A stretch of 11,735 nt of DNA, taken from assembly GCA_021785095.1 (NCBI GenBank), contig JAJYGM010000312.1:1-11735 (forward strand). The letters are read 5' to 3'. Of this stretch, positions 4,780 to 11,723 are shown piece after piece; the first letter of the stretch is position 1; every line of letters starts with the position of its first letter. The position numbers and the translations under genes are program-made. Source of the stretch: Actinomycetes bacterium. GTDB lineage: Bacteria > Actinomycetota > Acidimicrobiia > Acidimicrobiales > Bog-793. The notes beneath the pieces were generated by a model. The model worked only from the letters and a program-made list of their open reading frames with translations, searched no databases and had not been told where the DNA came from.

Positions 4780-7031
4780 GCCGGTCCCTCCTCTCCTCGG
4801 GCCTCTCGTCGGACCTGGTCTCCCAGCTCGCCTCGGGCCTCGTCGCCAGTCTCGCCCTGCAGCGCCCAGAACACGCGCTCGGCGGTGAGCGGGAGCTGGC
4901 GGACTCGGCGCCCCGTCGCCTCGGCGACCGCGTTGGCGATGGCGGCCGCGGTCGGCACGTTCGTCAGCTCTCCCACGGCCTTGACGTTGGCGGGGCCCAC
5001 TCCCTGACCGCCCTCGACGAGCACCGTCCGAAGGAAGGGGACGTCGGCGGCGGTGGGCAGCCGCAGCTCGGCGAGGTTCGGCGCCCACACCTGGCCGTCA
5101 CTCTCGAGGAGGTCCTCCAGGCAGGCGAAGCCGTAGCCCATGACCGTCCCCCCGTCGATCTGCATCCGATGCGAACGGGGGCGCAGCACCGACGCGACGT
5201 CGGCGGCCGTCACCACGCTCGAGACGAGGACCTGGCCGGTCTCGGGGTCGACCGCGACGTCGGCGACCTGGGCACAGTAGGAGAGCGCGGGACGTTCGGT
5301 ACCCGGGCCCGTCTCGACCGTCACGGCCTCGGCGCCGCCTGACTCCCACCAGCGGCTGACCAGCTGGTGCACAGCCGCGGTGAGCCCGACCGTGACCCGG
5401 CTCGCGCCCACGCCGGGGTCGTAGGGGAGCAAGCCGGTCGACACCTGGCGAACCTCGACGCGCTCGGGATCGACGCCGAGCGCGGCGGCGAGCTCGTCGC
5501 GCACGACCGAGTGGCTCCCGGTCCCGGTCTCGGGGAAGGGGAGCTCGACGACGAACCGCCCGTCGTCGCCCGGGGCCAGGCGGAGACTGGTGGTCGCCGG
5601 CGGCGCGGTCGGGCGCGCGTAGAGGGCGACGCCCCTTCCGCGACGCCACCCCGACGGGGCCGGCCGCCGGCGGCCGGAGCGCTCGCGGTCTCCTGGTCGC
5701 GGCGCCGCGTCGGCCGCCGCGTCGGCCGCTGCGTCCGCCGCCGCAAGAGCGGCGTCGAGCGTCTCGGCGCCGCGCGCCTCGTCCCACACGTGGCCGTACG
5801 CGTCACGGTCACCCCCTGAGAGCACGCTCCGCCGGCGCAGCTCCACCGGGGACACCCCGGCCGCGGCCGCGAGCTCGTCGAGCGCGCTCTCGATGGCGAA
5901 CGCCGCCTGGGGAGCGCCGGGCGCCCGCATGTGCCCCTTCGGCAGCGTCGTCGTGTACGCGATCGCGGATCGCACGGAGAACGCCTCCAGGCGGTAGCCG
6001 AGCGCGCACTCTGCCATGCCGTGCAGATTGGCCGACGGGATCGGCTTCACCGCCGCGTAGGCGCCGCCGTCGAAGACGGCATCGACGCGGAGCGCGAGCA
6101 GGGTGCCCTCGGCGTCGCAGCCCACGCGGACCTCGACCACCGAAGGATGGCGGGCGTCGGTGGCGGACAGGTCCTCTCCCGCGCGCAATGCCAGGCGCAC
6201 GGGGCGGTTCGCCCACAGGGCCAGCGCCGCGCACAGCGTCGGGTCGACGACCCCGCCCTTGCCCCCGAAGTCGCCGCCGAGGGGCACCGGCTCGACCTCC
6301 ACCGCCTCGAGCGCGAGGCCCAGGGTCTTCGCCGTCTGCTCCCGCAGGCGGTACGGCGCCTTGACCGTGCCGAGCAGCGCCACACGGCCTCCGGGGCGGG
6401 GCGACGCCGTCCAGCACTGGGGCTCGAGGTACCCCTGATGGCCCGCGGGAGTGCGGTAGGTGCGGGTCACGACGTGCGCCGCGCGCCCGAGCACCTCGTC
6501 GACGGCCGCGGGGTCGCCCTCGACGAGCTCGGACTGGAGGTTCGGCGGGTGCGACTGGTCCACGACCGCCCCGTCGTAGCGCCAAGGTGCTTCGTGGACG
6601 CGGGGGGACCCCGGACCGAGGGCGGCCGACGCGTCGAGGACCGGGGTCAGCTCGCGGTACTCGACCACCACGAGCGCAGCCGCATCTTCGGCCACTTGGC
6701 GCGTGGTCGCGAGCACCACCGCGATCCCCTCCCCGGAGAAGCGCACCTTGTCCCTGGCGAGGAGCGGCATGTCGCGCACGCGGCGCCCGCACAGCTCGTC
6801 CCCGAAGCGACGCTCGAGGTCCGAAGCGGTCACCACCGCGGTCACGCCCCGGATCGCGAGCGCCGCGCTCGCGTCCACGGCGAGGACCTCGGCGTGGGGA
6901 ACCGTGCTGCGAACGACCGCAGCGTGCAACGCACCCTCGGGCTCCACGTCGGCGCTGTAGCGCGTGGCTCCGGTCGCCTTGTCCCGCGCGTCCACCCGGG
7001 GCCCGGCCACACGCGGCCAGGCGAGCGTCAC
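4776..7031 (-). CDS. Molybdenum hydroxylase molybdopterin-binding (large) subunit, xanthine dehydrogenase family
   Basis: This 751-aa protein has the usual large-subunit length. The N-terminal aldehyde-oxidase/xanthine-dehydrogenase a/b hammerhead domain covers about 10-130 (DARDKATGATRYSADV). Cofactor motifs follow: GYLEPQCWTA (200-209), PLGGDFGGKGG (250-260) and MRAPGAPQAAFAIESALDEL (368-387). The catalytic base is probably Glu688 in NVKAVGELTNVP. The CO-dehydrogenase active-site loop AYxCSFR is absent, so it is not a form I CO dehydrogenase. It most likely hydroxylates an N-heterocycle, aldehyde or aromatic substrate using water. Residues 427-444 are a DAAA repeat followed by an Arg/Pro linker, an odd insertion between the cofactor domains. 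The tail (726-751) is charged and low-complexity. The GTG at 7031 overlaps the upstream TGA (GTGA). Gene order L-S-M differs from coxMSL. Confidence 0.93.
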   Translation of the reverse strand: MTLAWPRVAGPRVDARDKATGATRYSADVEPEGALHAAVVRSTVPHAEVLAVDASAALAIRGVTAVVTASDLERRFGDELCGRRVRDMPLLARDKVRFSGEGIAVVLATTRQVAEDAAALVVVEYRELTPVLDASAALGPGSPRVHEAPWRYDGAVVDQSHPPNLQSELVEGDPAAVDEVLGRAAHVVTRTYRTPAGHQGYLEPQCWTASPRPGGRVALLGTVKAPYRLREQTAKTLGLALEAVEVEPVPLGGDFGGKGGVVDPTLCAALALWANRPVRLALRAGEDLSATDARHPSVVEVRVGCDAEGTLLALRVDAVFDGGAYAAVKPIPSANLHGMAECALGYRLEAFSVRSAIAYTTTLPKGHMRAPGAPQAAFAIESALDELAAAAGVSPVELRRRSVLSGGDRDAYGHVWDEARGAETLDAALAAADAAADAAADAAPRPGDRERSGRRRPAPSGWRRGRGVALYARPTAPPATTSLRLAPGDDGRFVVELPFPETGTGSHSVVRDELAAALGVDPERVEVRQVSTGLLPYDPGVGASRVTVGLTAAVHQLVSRWWESGGAEAVTVETGPGTERPALSYCAQVADVAVDPETGQVLVSSVVTAADVASVLRPRSHRMQIDGGTVMGYGFACLEDLLESDGQVWAPNLAELRLPTAADVPFLRTVLVEGGQGVGPANVKAVGELTNVPTAAAIANAVAEATGRRVRQLPLTAERVFWALQGETGDEARGELGDQVRREARGEEGPA
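5708..5743. repeat. Three 12-bp tandem repeats inside the molybdopterin subunit gene
   Basis: Units CGTCGGCCGCCG, CGTCGGCCGCTG and CGTCCGCCGCCG encode the repeated Asp-Ala-Ala-Ala stretch of the large subunit (about residues 430-442). The repeat keeps the frame and probably lengthens a linker by slippage. Confidence 0.7.
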
Positions 7032-7507
7032 GACGCCACGTCCTCGGACGCAAGGCGAGCGAGCAGGCGCCTGGTCCGGTCCCAGCGCTCCTCGACCGCC
7101 AGGTTCTCTGCGACCCGGAAGCGGATCGGGTGGAGCTCCACGCCCAGATCGTCGAGCAGGTCCCGCTCCACCTCCAGCTCCGCGCCGATCGCGCCGTCGT
7201 CCTCGAGCACACGCAGCACCCGCAGCGCGAGGTAGTGGGCGGCGTCGTCGGTCACCGCCACGAAGGTCGCCCGCCCGGTCGCCCGCAGGTTCCGGCGCGC
7301 CTTGGTGCCCGCCACCACGACCCGGAGCGACGAGGGCGTCGTCTCGACCTCGGTGCGCGACAGGAGGCAGACGTCCACCCTCCCTTGGGCGTCGACGGTC
7401 AACAACAGGAACGCATCGTCGAGCGTGCCGACCTCTGGCACCCCGGCGACCGCGTCCCGCACCCGTGCCGGCACCTCGCCGCGATCGGTGGCCGCTGGCC
7501 CGCTCAC
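7028..7507 (-). CDS. Flavin split-barrel (pyridoxamine 5'-phosphate oxidase-like) protein
   Basis: This 159-aa protein looks like the FMN-binding split-barrel fold. A beta-rich stretch, FLLLTVDAQGRVDVCLLSRTEVE (33-55), leads to LRVVVAGTKARRNLRATGR (61-79) and ATFVAVTDD (80-88). The T-K-x-x-x-N-L-R-x-x-G-R pattern is common in PNPOx-like proteins. The C-terminal part (about 95-159) is helical and charged. No membrane segment or signal is seen. Its role is unknown. Between a flavin prenyltransferase and a flavin- and molybdenum-containing enzyme it might be a flavin reductase, an F420 or FMN binder, or a carrier, but the sequence does not decide this. The GTG at 7507 overlaps the UbiX stop (GTGA, 7507-7504), and the gene overlaps the next by 4 bp. 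The fold call is moderately sure; a biochemical function is not assigned. Confidence 0.68.
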   Translation of the reverse strand: MSGPAATDRGEVPARVRDAVAGVPEVGTLDDAFLLLTVDAQGRVDVCLLSRTEVETTPSSLRVVVAGTKARRNLRATGRATFVAVTDDAAHYLALRVLRVLEDDGAIGAELEVERDLLDDLGVELHPIRFRVAENLAVEERWDRTRRLLARLASEDVAS

Positions 7508-8097
7508 TCCGCCGACCCCCAGCGCCGGAACAGGTCGTGAGAGATGCCGAACTGGTCCAGCACCTTCCCCACCACGAGGGCCACCAGGTCTTCGACCGCC
7601 TTCGGACGGTGGTAGAAACCGAGCACGGGCGGCATGACGGTGGCGCCGGCGAGCGTCACCACCTCCATGTTGCGGATGTGGACGAGGTTGAGCGGCGACT
7701 CACGAGTGACGAGCACGAGGCGGCGCCGTTCCTTCAGCGTCACGTCGGCGGCACGGACGAGCAGGTCGGTCGCGTTCCCCGTCGCCACCGCTGCGAGCGT
7801 CCGCATCGAACAGGGGATGACGACCATGCCGTCGGTGAGGAACGACCCCGACGAGATCGCCGCCGCCAGGTCCCGGTGGTCGTACTCCACCGTCGCCAGC
7901 TTCGCCACCCGATCGGGGTCGAGGCCCGCTTCGAGCTCGATGCTGCGCCGCGCCCCCTCGCTGACGACGAGGTGGGTCTCCACCTCCTCGCTGCGGTGCA
8001 GCGCCTCCAGCAGCGCGATCCCGAGCTGCGGCGCGCTCGAGCCCGAGATGCCGACGACGAGCCGGCGCCGTCTCGAAGAGCCGCTCGCCGCGCTCAT
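7504..8097 (-). CDS. ubiX: UbiX-family flavin prenyltransferase
   Basis: It joins a dimethylallyl group to reduced FMN to make prenyl-FMN, the cofactor of UbiD-type decarboxylases and carboxylases. The protein is 197 aa, normal for UbiX. Motifs: GISGSSAPQLGIALLEAL (16-33), PCSMRTLAAVATG (95-107), RAADVTLKERRRLVLVTRES (115-134) and FYHRP (161-165). Arg115, Lys122, Arg132, Glu133, Tyr162 and Trp193 fall at a constant offset of 7 from residues I recall as active in Pseudomonas aeruginosa UbiX (R122, K129, R139, E140, Y169, W200), so it should be active. No UbiD is in the window. The ATG at 8097 overlaps the cupin stop (ATGA, 8097-8094). No Shine-Dalgarno site is visible, which suggests coupled translation. 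The operon setting favours a catabolic partner over ubiquinone synthesis. It could instead be a Pad1/VdcB-type paralogue. Confidence 0.93.
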   Translation of the reverse strand: MSAASGSSRRRRLVVGISGSSAPQLGIALLEALHRSEEVETHLVVSEGARRSIELEAGLDPDRVAKLATVEYDHRDLAAAISSGSFLTDGMVVIPCSMRTLAAVATGNATDLLVRAADVTLKERRRLVLVTRESPLNLVHIRNMEVVTLAGATVMPPVLGFYHRPKAVEDLVALVVGKVLDQFGISHDLFRRWGSAE

Positions 8098-9218
8098 CGT
8101 GGCCGGCCGCCGGCGACGGGCGGCATCATGCACCCGATGCCGTCGCGGGCGAGCTCGGACACGTAGAGCTCCCGGATGCGCGGGTCCTCGTCGGCGTAGT
8201 CGATCTGCCGCCCACCTTCGGAGACGCTCTTGTCGACGCCCATGAAGTGCTGGCGCCGCTCCTCGGTGAAGGGATAGCGCAGGCCGCCGTACGCGACGGC
8301 CAGGTAGCGGCTCGGGTGCTCCGAGGTGTTGAAGTGCTGGTGGAACTGCTGGTCGCCGGGCGCGTAGACGACGCCGTGGCGCCAGTCGATGCGAGTGAAG
8401 TCGGCGTCGCCTTCGTACCAGAAGAGGCTGTAGCCGTGGCCGTCCACGGTGAAGACGTGGAAGTCGGGCGCGTGGCGGTGGCCCTTCTTGTAGGTGCCGA
8501 CCGGCATCTCGGACATGTGCGCGTGCATGGTCGAATCGGCGAGCACGAACTTCAGGTTCCGGCTGCCCTCACCGCGCGCCTGCCACTCGGGCATCTGGAA
8601 GTCGGCGAGGTCCGGGACGAAGTTGGTCTCCCACATGTGGCGCCCCGGCGCGACGTGCACGAAGTCGCCTTCTCCGCGGAACCTGGCGTCGTCACCGAAG
8701 CGCCCGGGGAACTCGCCCGGGTTGTCGAACACGAACGACTCGTCGTGGAAGACGTTCAGCACCAGCGGCAGGCTGGTGACCGAGGCGAGACGGGCCTCCT
8801 CGCCACCGGCCGCGTTGAAGTGCCGGTACGGCGCGTTCATGGGGAGCCCGAAGAGGCTGCGCGGACCCCACTCGAAGCTGTGCTCGCCTCCCGCCGGGTC
8901 GCGCACCACGGTGTTGCCGTGGCCGGCCAAGACGTACACGACCTCTTCGTAGAGGTGGTGCTGGGGATCGGTGGCGCCGCCCGGCGGGAGCACGGCCACG
9001 ACGACGTTGGCCCAGTCGCCGCGCCCGACGAGGTGCACGAACGCGGCAGGCGCGCCGAGCCGGTCCCACGGTTCGGTCTCGACGGTGAGCAGGTCGACGG
9101 CGAAGTCCTCGACGACCGGGACCCCCTGGTCCCTCGCCCAGTCGAGGTAGGGCCTCTTCAGAAGCTTCCCCGCCGCAGCAGCTTCGAGGACAGCCGACTC
9201 GGTCTCTGTCCGGTTCAC
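8094..9218 (-). CDS. Two-cupin (bicupin) protein of unknown function
   Basis: This 374-aa protein carries two cupin domains. Cupin 1 has PPGGATDPQHHLYEEVVYVL (78-97), with candidate metal ligands His87, His88, Glu92 and His133 (MNAPYRHFN). Cupin 2 has MPVGTYKKGHRHAPDFHVFT (238-257), with His247, His249 and His254, and FHQHFN (292-297) adding His293 or His295. Both domains therefore seem able to bind metal; His254 stands where many cupins have Glu. Size and layout resemble gentisate-type ring-cleavage dioxygenases, but I do not recognise a specific enzyme. From memory, similar proteins are labelled ethanolamine ammonia-lyase-activating, a name I think comes from neighbourhood. The GTG at 9218 overlaps the EutA-like stop (GTGA). 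AAGGAG at 9231-9226 supports it with a 7-nt spacer. A chaperone or cofactor-binding role is the alternative to catalysis. Confidence 0.85.
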   Translation of the reverse strand: MNRTETESAVLEAAAAGKLLKRPYLDWARDQGVPVVEDFAVDLLTVETEPWDRLGAPAAFVHLVGRGDWANVVVAVLPPGGATDPQHHLYEEVVYVLAGHGNTVVRDPAGGEHSFEWGPRSLFGLPMNAPYRHFNAAGGEEARLASVTSLPLVLNVFHDESFVFDNPGEFPGRFGDDARFRGEGDFVHVAPGRHMWETNFVPDLADFQMPEWQARGEGSRNLKFVLADSTMHAHMSEMPVGTYKKGHRHAPDFHVFTVDGHGYSLFWYEGDADFTRIDWRHGVVYAPGDQQFHQHFNTSEHPSRYLAVAYGGLRYPFTEERRQHFMGVDKSVSEGGRQIDYADEDPRIRELYVSELARDGIGCMMPPVAGGRPR

Positions 9219-10879
9219 GTGAGCACTCCTTGACTTTCAACCATGGTCGCCGGGGGTGAAGGATTGGCCGCGCCGAACAGGAACGACTTCACCACGACCG
9301 GGACCACCTTGGCAGGCCCGACCGGCAGGCCGATGTCCACGTGGTCGAATTCGGCGAGGTCGAGGTTGTCGAGGCAGAGCGCGGCAGCCGGGTCGACCCC
9401 GAGCTCTGTGGTCATGATGCGGCCGAGAGAAGAGGCCACGTCGGAGTCGACCGCGACGACGAGCTGCTCCACCCCCGCTGCCTCTCGACCGGCGACGAGA
9501 CCGGCGGCCACCGCGCGCAAGCGGGGATAGGCCGGATCCCCGCGCCAGCGCAGCGACACGGCGAGCGAACGGGGAACGTCCTGCGCCGGGAACCGCCGGT
9601 GCAGCGCCGCCGCCAGCGCCGAGGCCACCGCGCCCGGGTCGAGGTGCGCTGCTCCGAGGTCGAGCGCGGGCCGGACGACCGGCACCTGGTGGAGCGGCAG
9701 CGCCGCCGCGTCCACCGCGATCGTCGAGCCGCTCACCTGGGCCGAGAACTGGGACGCACCGATCACCGTCGCCCTGATCCGCTGGTCGCCGGCACGCAGC
9801 CGGGCACCGAGCCCGGCAGCCTCGAGCCGGGAGCGGAGCGCGCGGGCGAGGTGGGGTCCGAGGTCTCCCAGGTCGTCAGCGGCATCGGCGGCGGCGCGGT
9901 CGGCGCCAGGGTCCAAGTACTCCGCCACGCCTCCCGACGCCACGATCTCGAAGGAACCGTCAGGAGGGGCGAAGGGGTCGGTCACCAGCATCGTCGGCGC
10001 GACCGCTTCGACCCGCGGGTCGAGCTGGGCGACGACGGCGAGGGCCATCCGGTCGCAGACGGCGTCGACCTGCGCCGGGTCGATCACCTGCCCGAGCTCG
10101 GCTGCGACGCCGACGGACTTGGCGAGTGCCCGGACGGCTTCTTCCACCCGCACGAGCCGGCGCTCCGGGTCCCATGCGAGGAGCCGGCTGCCGACCCCGA
10201 CGGCCGCCGTCGCCCGCACCTCGCCGCGCGAGACGAGGGCCAGCTTGGTCGTCGCGCCCCCGATGTCGAGGGCGACGATCGGGTCGGGCGTCTCCTTCGA
10301 CCGGGCGACCGCACCGGAGCCGTGGGCGGCCAGCACGGCCTCGAAGTGGTGCCCGGCGGCCGCGCAGACGAACCTCCCCGTCGCTCCCGCCAGCCGCTCG
10401 GCCAGCGCCCGGGCGTTGCGCCGGAGGAGGGCGGCGCCCGTGAGGAGCACCACCCCGGTGTCGATCTCCTCTGGGTCCACGCCCCCCTCTGCGTAGGAGC
10501 GGTGGACCGCTTCACCGACCGCAGCCGCGTCGATCTCGCCCGAGTCGAGGTACGGGGTGAAGGAGACGGGCGAGGAGACGAGGACCTCGCGGGCGACGAC
10601 GTCGTAGCTGGTCGAGAGCTCCTGAGCCCTGCGCTCGAGCACGACCCGCGACACGGTCAGATGGAACGTCGCGGACCCGACGTCGATGCCGACCGTCAGC
10701 AGCTCGACGACGTCCGAGTCGAGCGGGAGCCGGTGCAGCGGGCGGTCGCGCGTCGTCCCCGCCGACGGCGCAACCGAACGCGCCGCCGACCGCGTCGCCG
10801 ACCGCGCCGTTGACGACGCAACCGAACGCGCCGCTGACCGCATCGCCGACCGCGCCGTCGACCGCGCCGTGGCGGCCAT
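9215..10879 (-). CDS. EutA-like ATPase (ethanolamine ammonia-lyase reactivase family), without EutBC nearby
   Basis: EutA is an actin-fold ATPase that restores coenzyme B12-dependent ethanolamine ammonia-lyase after inactivation. The 554-aa product matches it along most of its length. Phosphate-1 block LTVGIDVGSAT (61-71); EVLVSSPVSFTPY (98-110); GVVLLTGAALLRRNARAL (142-159); CAAAGHHFEAVLAAHGSGA (172-190); phosphate-2 block VALDIGGATTKLAL (202-215); adenosine block IVASGGVAEY (312-321); RATVIGASQFS (369-379); and the C-terminal VDIGLPVGPAKVVPVVVKS (514-532). The core from about residue 60 is near normal EutA length. The first 50 or so residues are an unusual Ala/Arg/Ser repeat. The ATG at 10879 is 19 nt after the permease stop; a GTG at 10912 (14-nt overlap) and an ATG at 10843 are alternatives, none with a Shine-Dalgarno site. 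No EutB or EutC lies in the window, so the client is unknown. Confidence 0.88.
   Translation of the reverse strand: MAATARSTARSAMRSAARSVASSTARSATRSAARSVAPSAGTTRDRPLHRLPLDSDVVELLTVGIDVGSATFHLTVSRVVLERRAQELSTSYDVVAREVLVSSPVSFTPYLDSGEIDAAAVGEAVHRSYAEGGVDPEEIDTGVVLLTGAALLRRNARALAERLAGATGRFVCAAAGHHFEAVLAAHGSGAVARSKETPDPIVALDIGGATTKLALVSRGEVRATAAVGVGSRLLAWDPERRLVRVEEAVRALAKSVGVAAELGQVIDPAQVDAVCDRMALAVVAQLDPRVEAVAPTMLVTDPFAPPDGSFEIVASGGVAEYLDPGADRAAADAADDLGDLGPHLARALRSRLEAAGLGARLRAGDQRIRATVIGASQFSAQVSGSTIAVDAAALPLHQVPVVRPALDLGAAHLDPGAVASALAAALHRRFPAQDVPRSLAVSLRWRGDPAYPRLRAVAAGLVAGREAAGVEQLVVAVDSDVASSLGRIMTTELGVDPAAALCLDNLDLAEFDHVDIGLPVGPAKVVPVVVKSFLFGAANPSPPATMVESQGVLT
10770..10865. repeat. Two 48-bp tandem repeats in the 5' part of the EutA-like gene
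   Basis: 10770-10817 and 10818-10865 are near-identical copies that begin GCAACCGAACGCGCC and differ at a few positions. Each encodes a 16-residue unit of the TARSATRSAARSV type. Shorter GCCGACCGC-like elements recur inside each copy, which suggests stepwise slippage. The reading frame is kept. Confidence 0.8.
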
Positions 10880-10898
10880 CGTACGAACCGCGCTCAGC

Positions 10899-11723
10899 TC
10901 AGCGCGCGGCACTGATCCAACGGAACCACCGGGCTTGGACTCCCCGGATGACCAGCACGTTGAACACGCCGATCAGGGCCGCCAAGAAGATGAGGGCGAG
11001 CAGCTTGCCGGTCTGGAACCCGTTGCCGTAGAAGTTGATGAAGTAGCCGAGGCCGACGTTGCTCTCCTCGATCTCGCCCACGATCATGCCGATCACCCCG
11101 AGCGCGACGCCGAGCCTGATGCCGGCGAAGACGTACGGCATCGAGGCGGGCAGGATGACCTTCCTCATGAGCTGGTGCTCGTTCAGCCCGAGCATCCGGC
11201 CCACCTCGACGTACCCCTTGCTCACGTTGCGCAGCCCGCCGGCGGTGTTCAAGAGCACCGGGAAGAAGCTGATCAGCACGATGAACAGGACGCGCGCCTC
11301 GGTCCCGATGCCCACCCACACGATGAGCAGCGGGATGAGCACGTTGAGCGGGGTGGCGTTGGCCGCGTTGATGTACGGGCTCAAGAGGGCGTCGAGCAGC
11401 CGGTAGCGACCGACCACGAGCCCGATCAGGACGCCGGCGGCCAGGCCGATCGCGATGCCGATGTAGAGCTCGCGCAAGGAGATCTCCAGGGCCGGCACCG
11501 CCGGACCCGCGGTGAACTGGTCCACGAAGTCGGCGAGCGTCTGCTGGGGGGAGGAGATCAGGATGGGGCTGATGAGGAACAGGCCGGCAAGCTCCCAGAG
11601 GCCCAAGAAGACGCCGATCGCGACGAGCGGGGCGGCGATGCGCGTCGACCGCCGTTCCGTGAACGGGCGGCGGCGGCGTGGCGCCAGTGCGACCGCCTCG
11701 GCCTCCGGCTTCACCGAGGCCAT
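10899..11723 (-). CDS. ABC transporter permease, TauC/SsuC (nitrate/sulfonate/taurine) family
   Basis: This 274-aa inner-membrane protein probably forms the import channel for the pathway's substrate, with an ATPase and a binding protein encoded outside the window. Hydrophobic segments lie at about 30-52, 83-105, 125-162, 198-217 and 238-261. The ATPase-docking EAA loop is at 173-192 (EVGRMLGLNEHQLMRKVILP), in the form typical of this family. The N-terminus is charged (RRRRPFTERR). Related transporters bring in sulfonates, nitrate, aromatic acids or thiamine precursors; the substrate cannot be told from the permease. The ATG at 11723 gives the longest product. A GTG at 11714 sits in a GTGA like the operon's other junctions and may be the true start (271 aa). 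It is the first complete gene of the operon here; the EutA-like gene follows within 20 nt. Confidence 0.9.
   Translation of the reverse strand: MASVKPEAEAVALAPRRRRPFTERRSTRIAAPLVAIGVFLGLWELAGLFLISPILISSPQQTLADFVDQFTAGPAVPALEISLRELYIGIAIGLAAGVLIGLVVGRYRLLDALLSPYINAANATPLNVLIPLLIVWVGIGTEARVLFIVLISFFPVLLNTAGGLRNVSKGYVEVGRMLGLNEHQLMRKVILPASMPYVFAGIRLGVALGVIGMIVGEIEESNVGLGYFINFYGNGFQTGKLLALIFLAALIGVFNVLVIRGVQARWFRWISAAR

Noticed and set aside
3446..7031. Assignment of the L-S-M genes as aerobic CO dehydrogenase
   Set aside because: The AYxCSFR active-site loop is absent from the large subunit; MRAPGAPQ occupies the comparable region.
5809..7212. Long minus-strand frame within the molybdopterin subunit and PNPOx-like genes
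   Set aside because: Arg/Gly/Ala-rich out-of-frame shadow; the correct frame carries the cofactor motifs.
9215..9218. Ethanolamine utilisation (eut) operon
   Set aside because: Only the EutA-like gene fits; no lyase subunits, alcohol/aldehyde dehydrogenases or shell proteins are present.
9341..10813. 490-codon plus-strand frame opposite the EutA-like gene
   Set aside because: His/Arg/Asp-rich composition and no domain; the minus strand matches EutA almost end to end.
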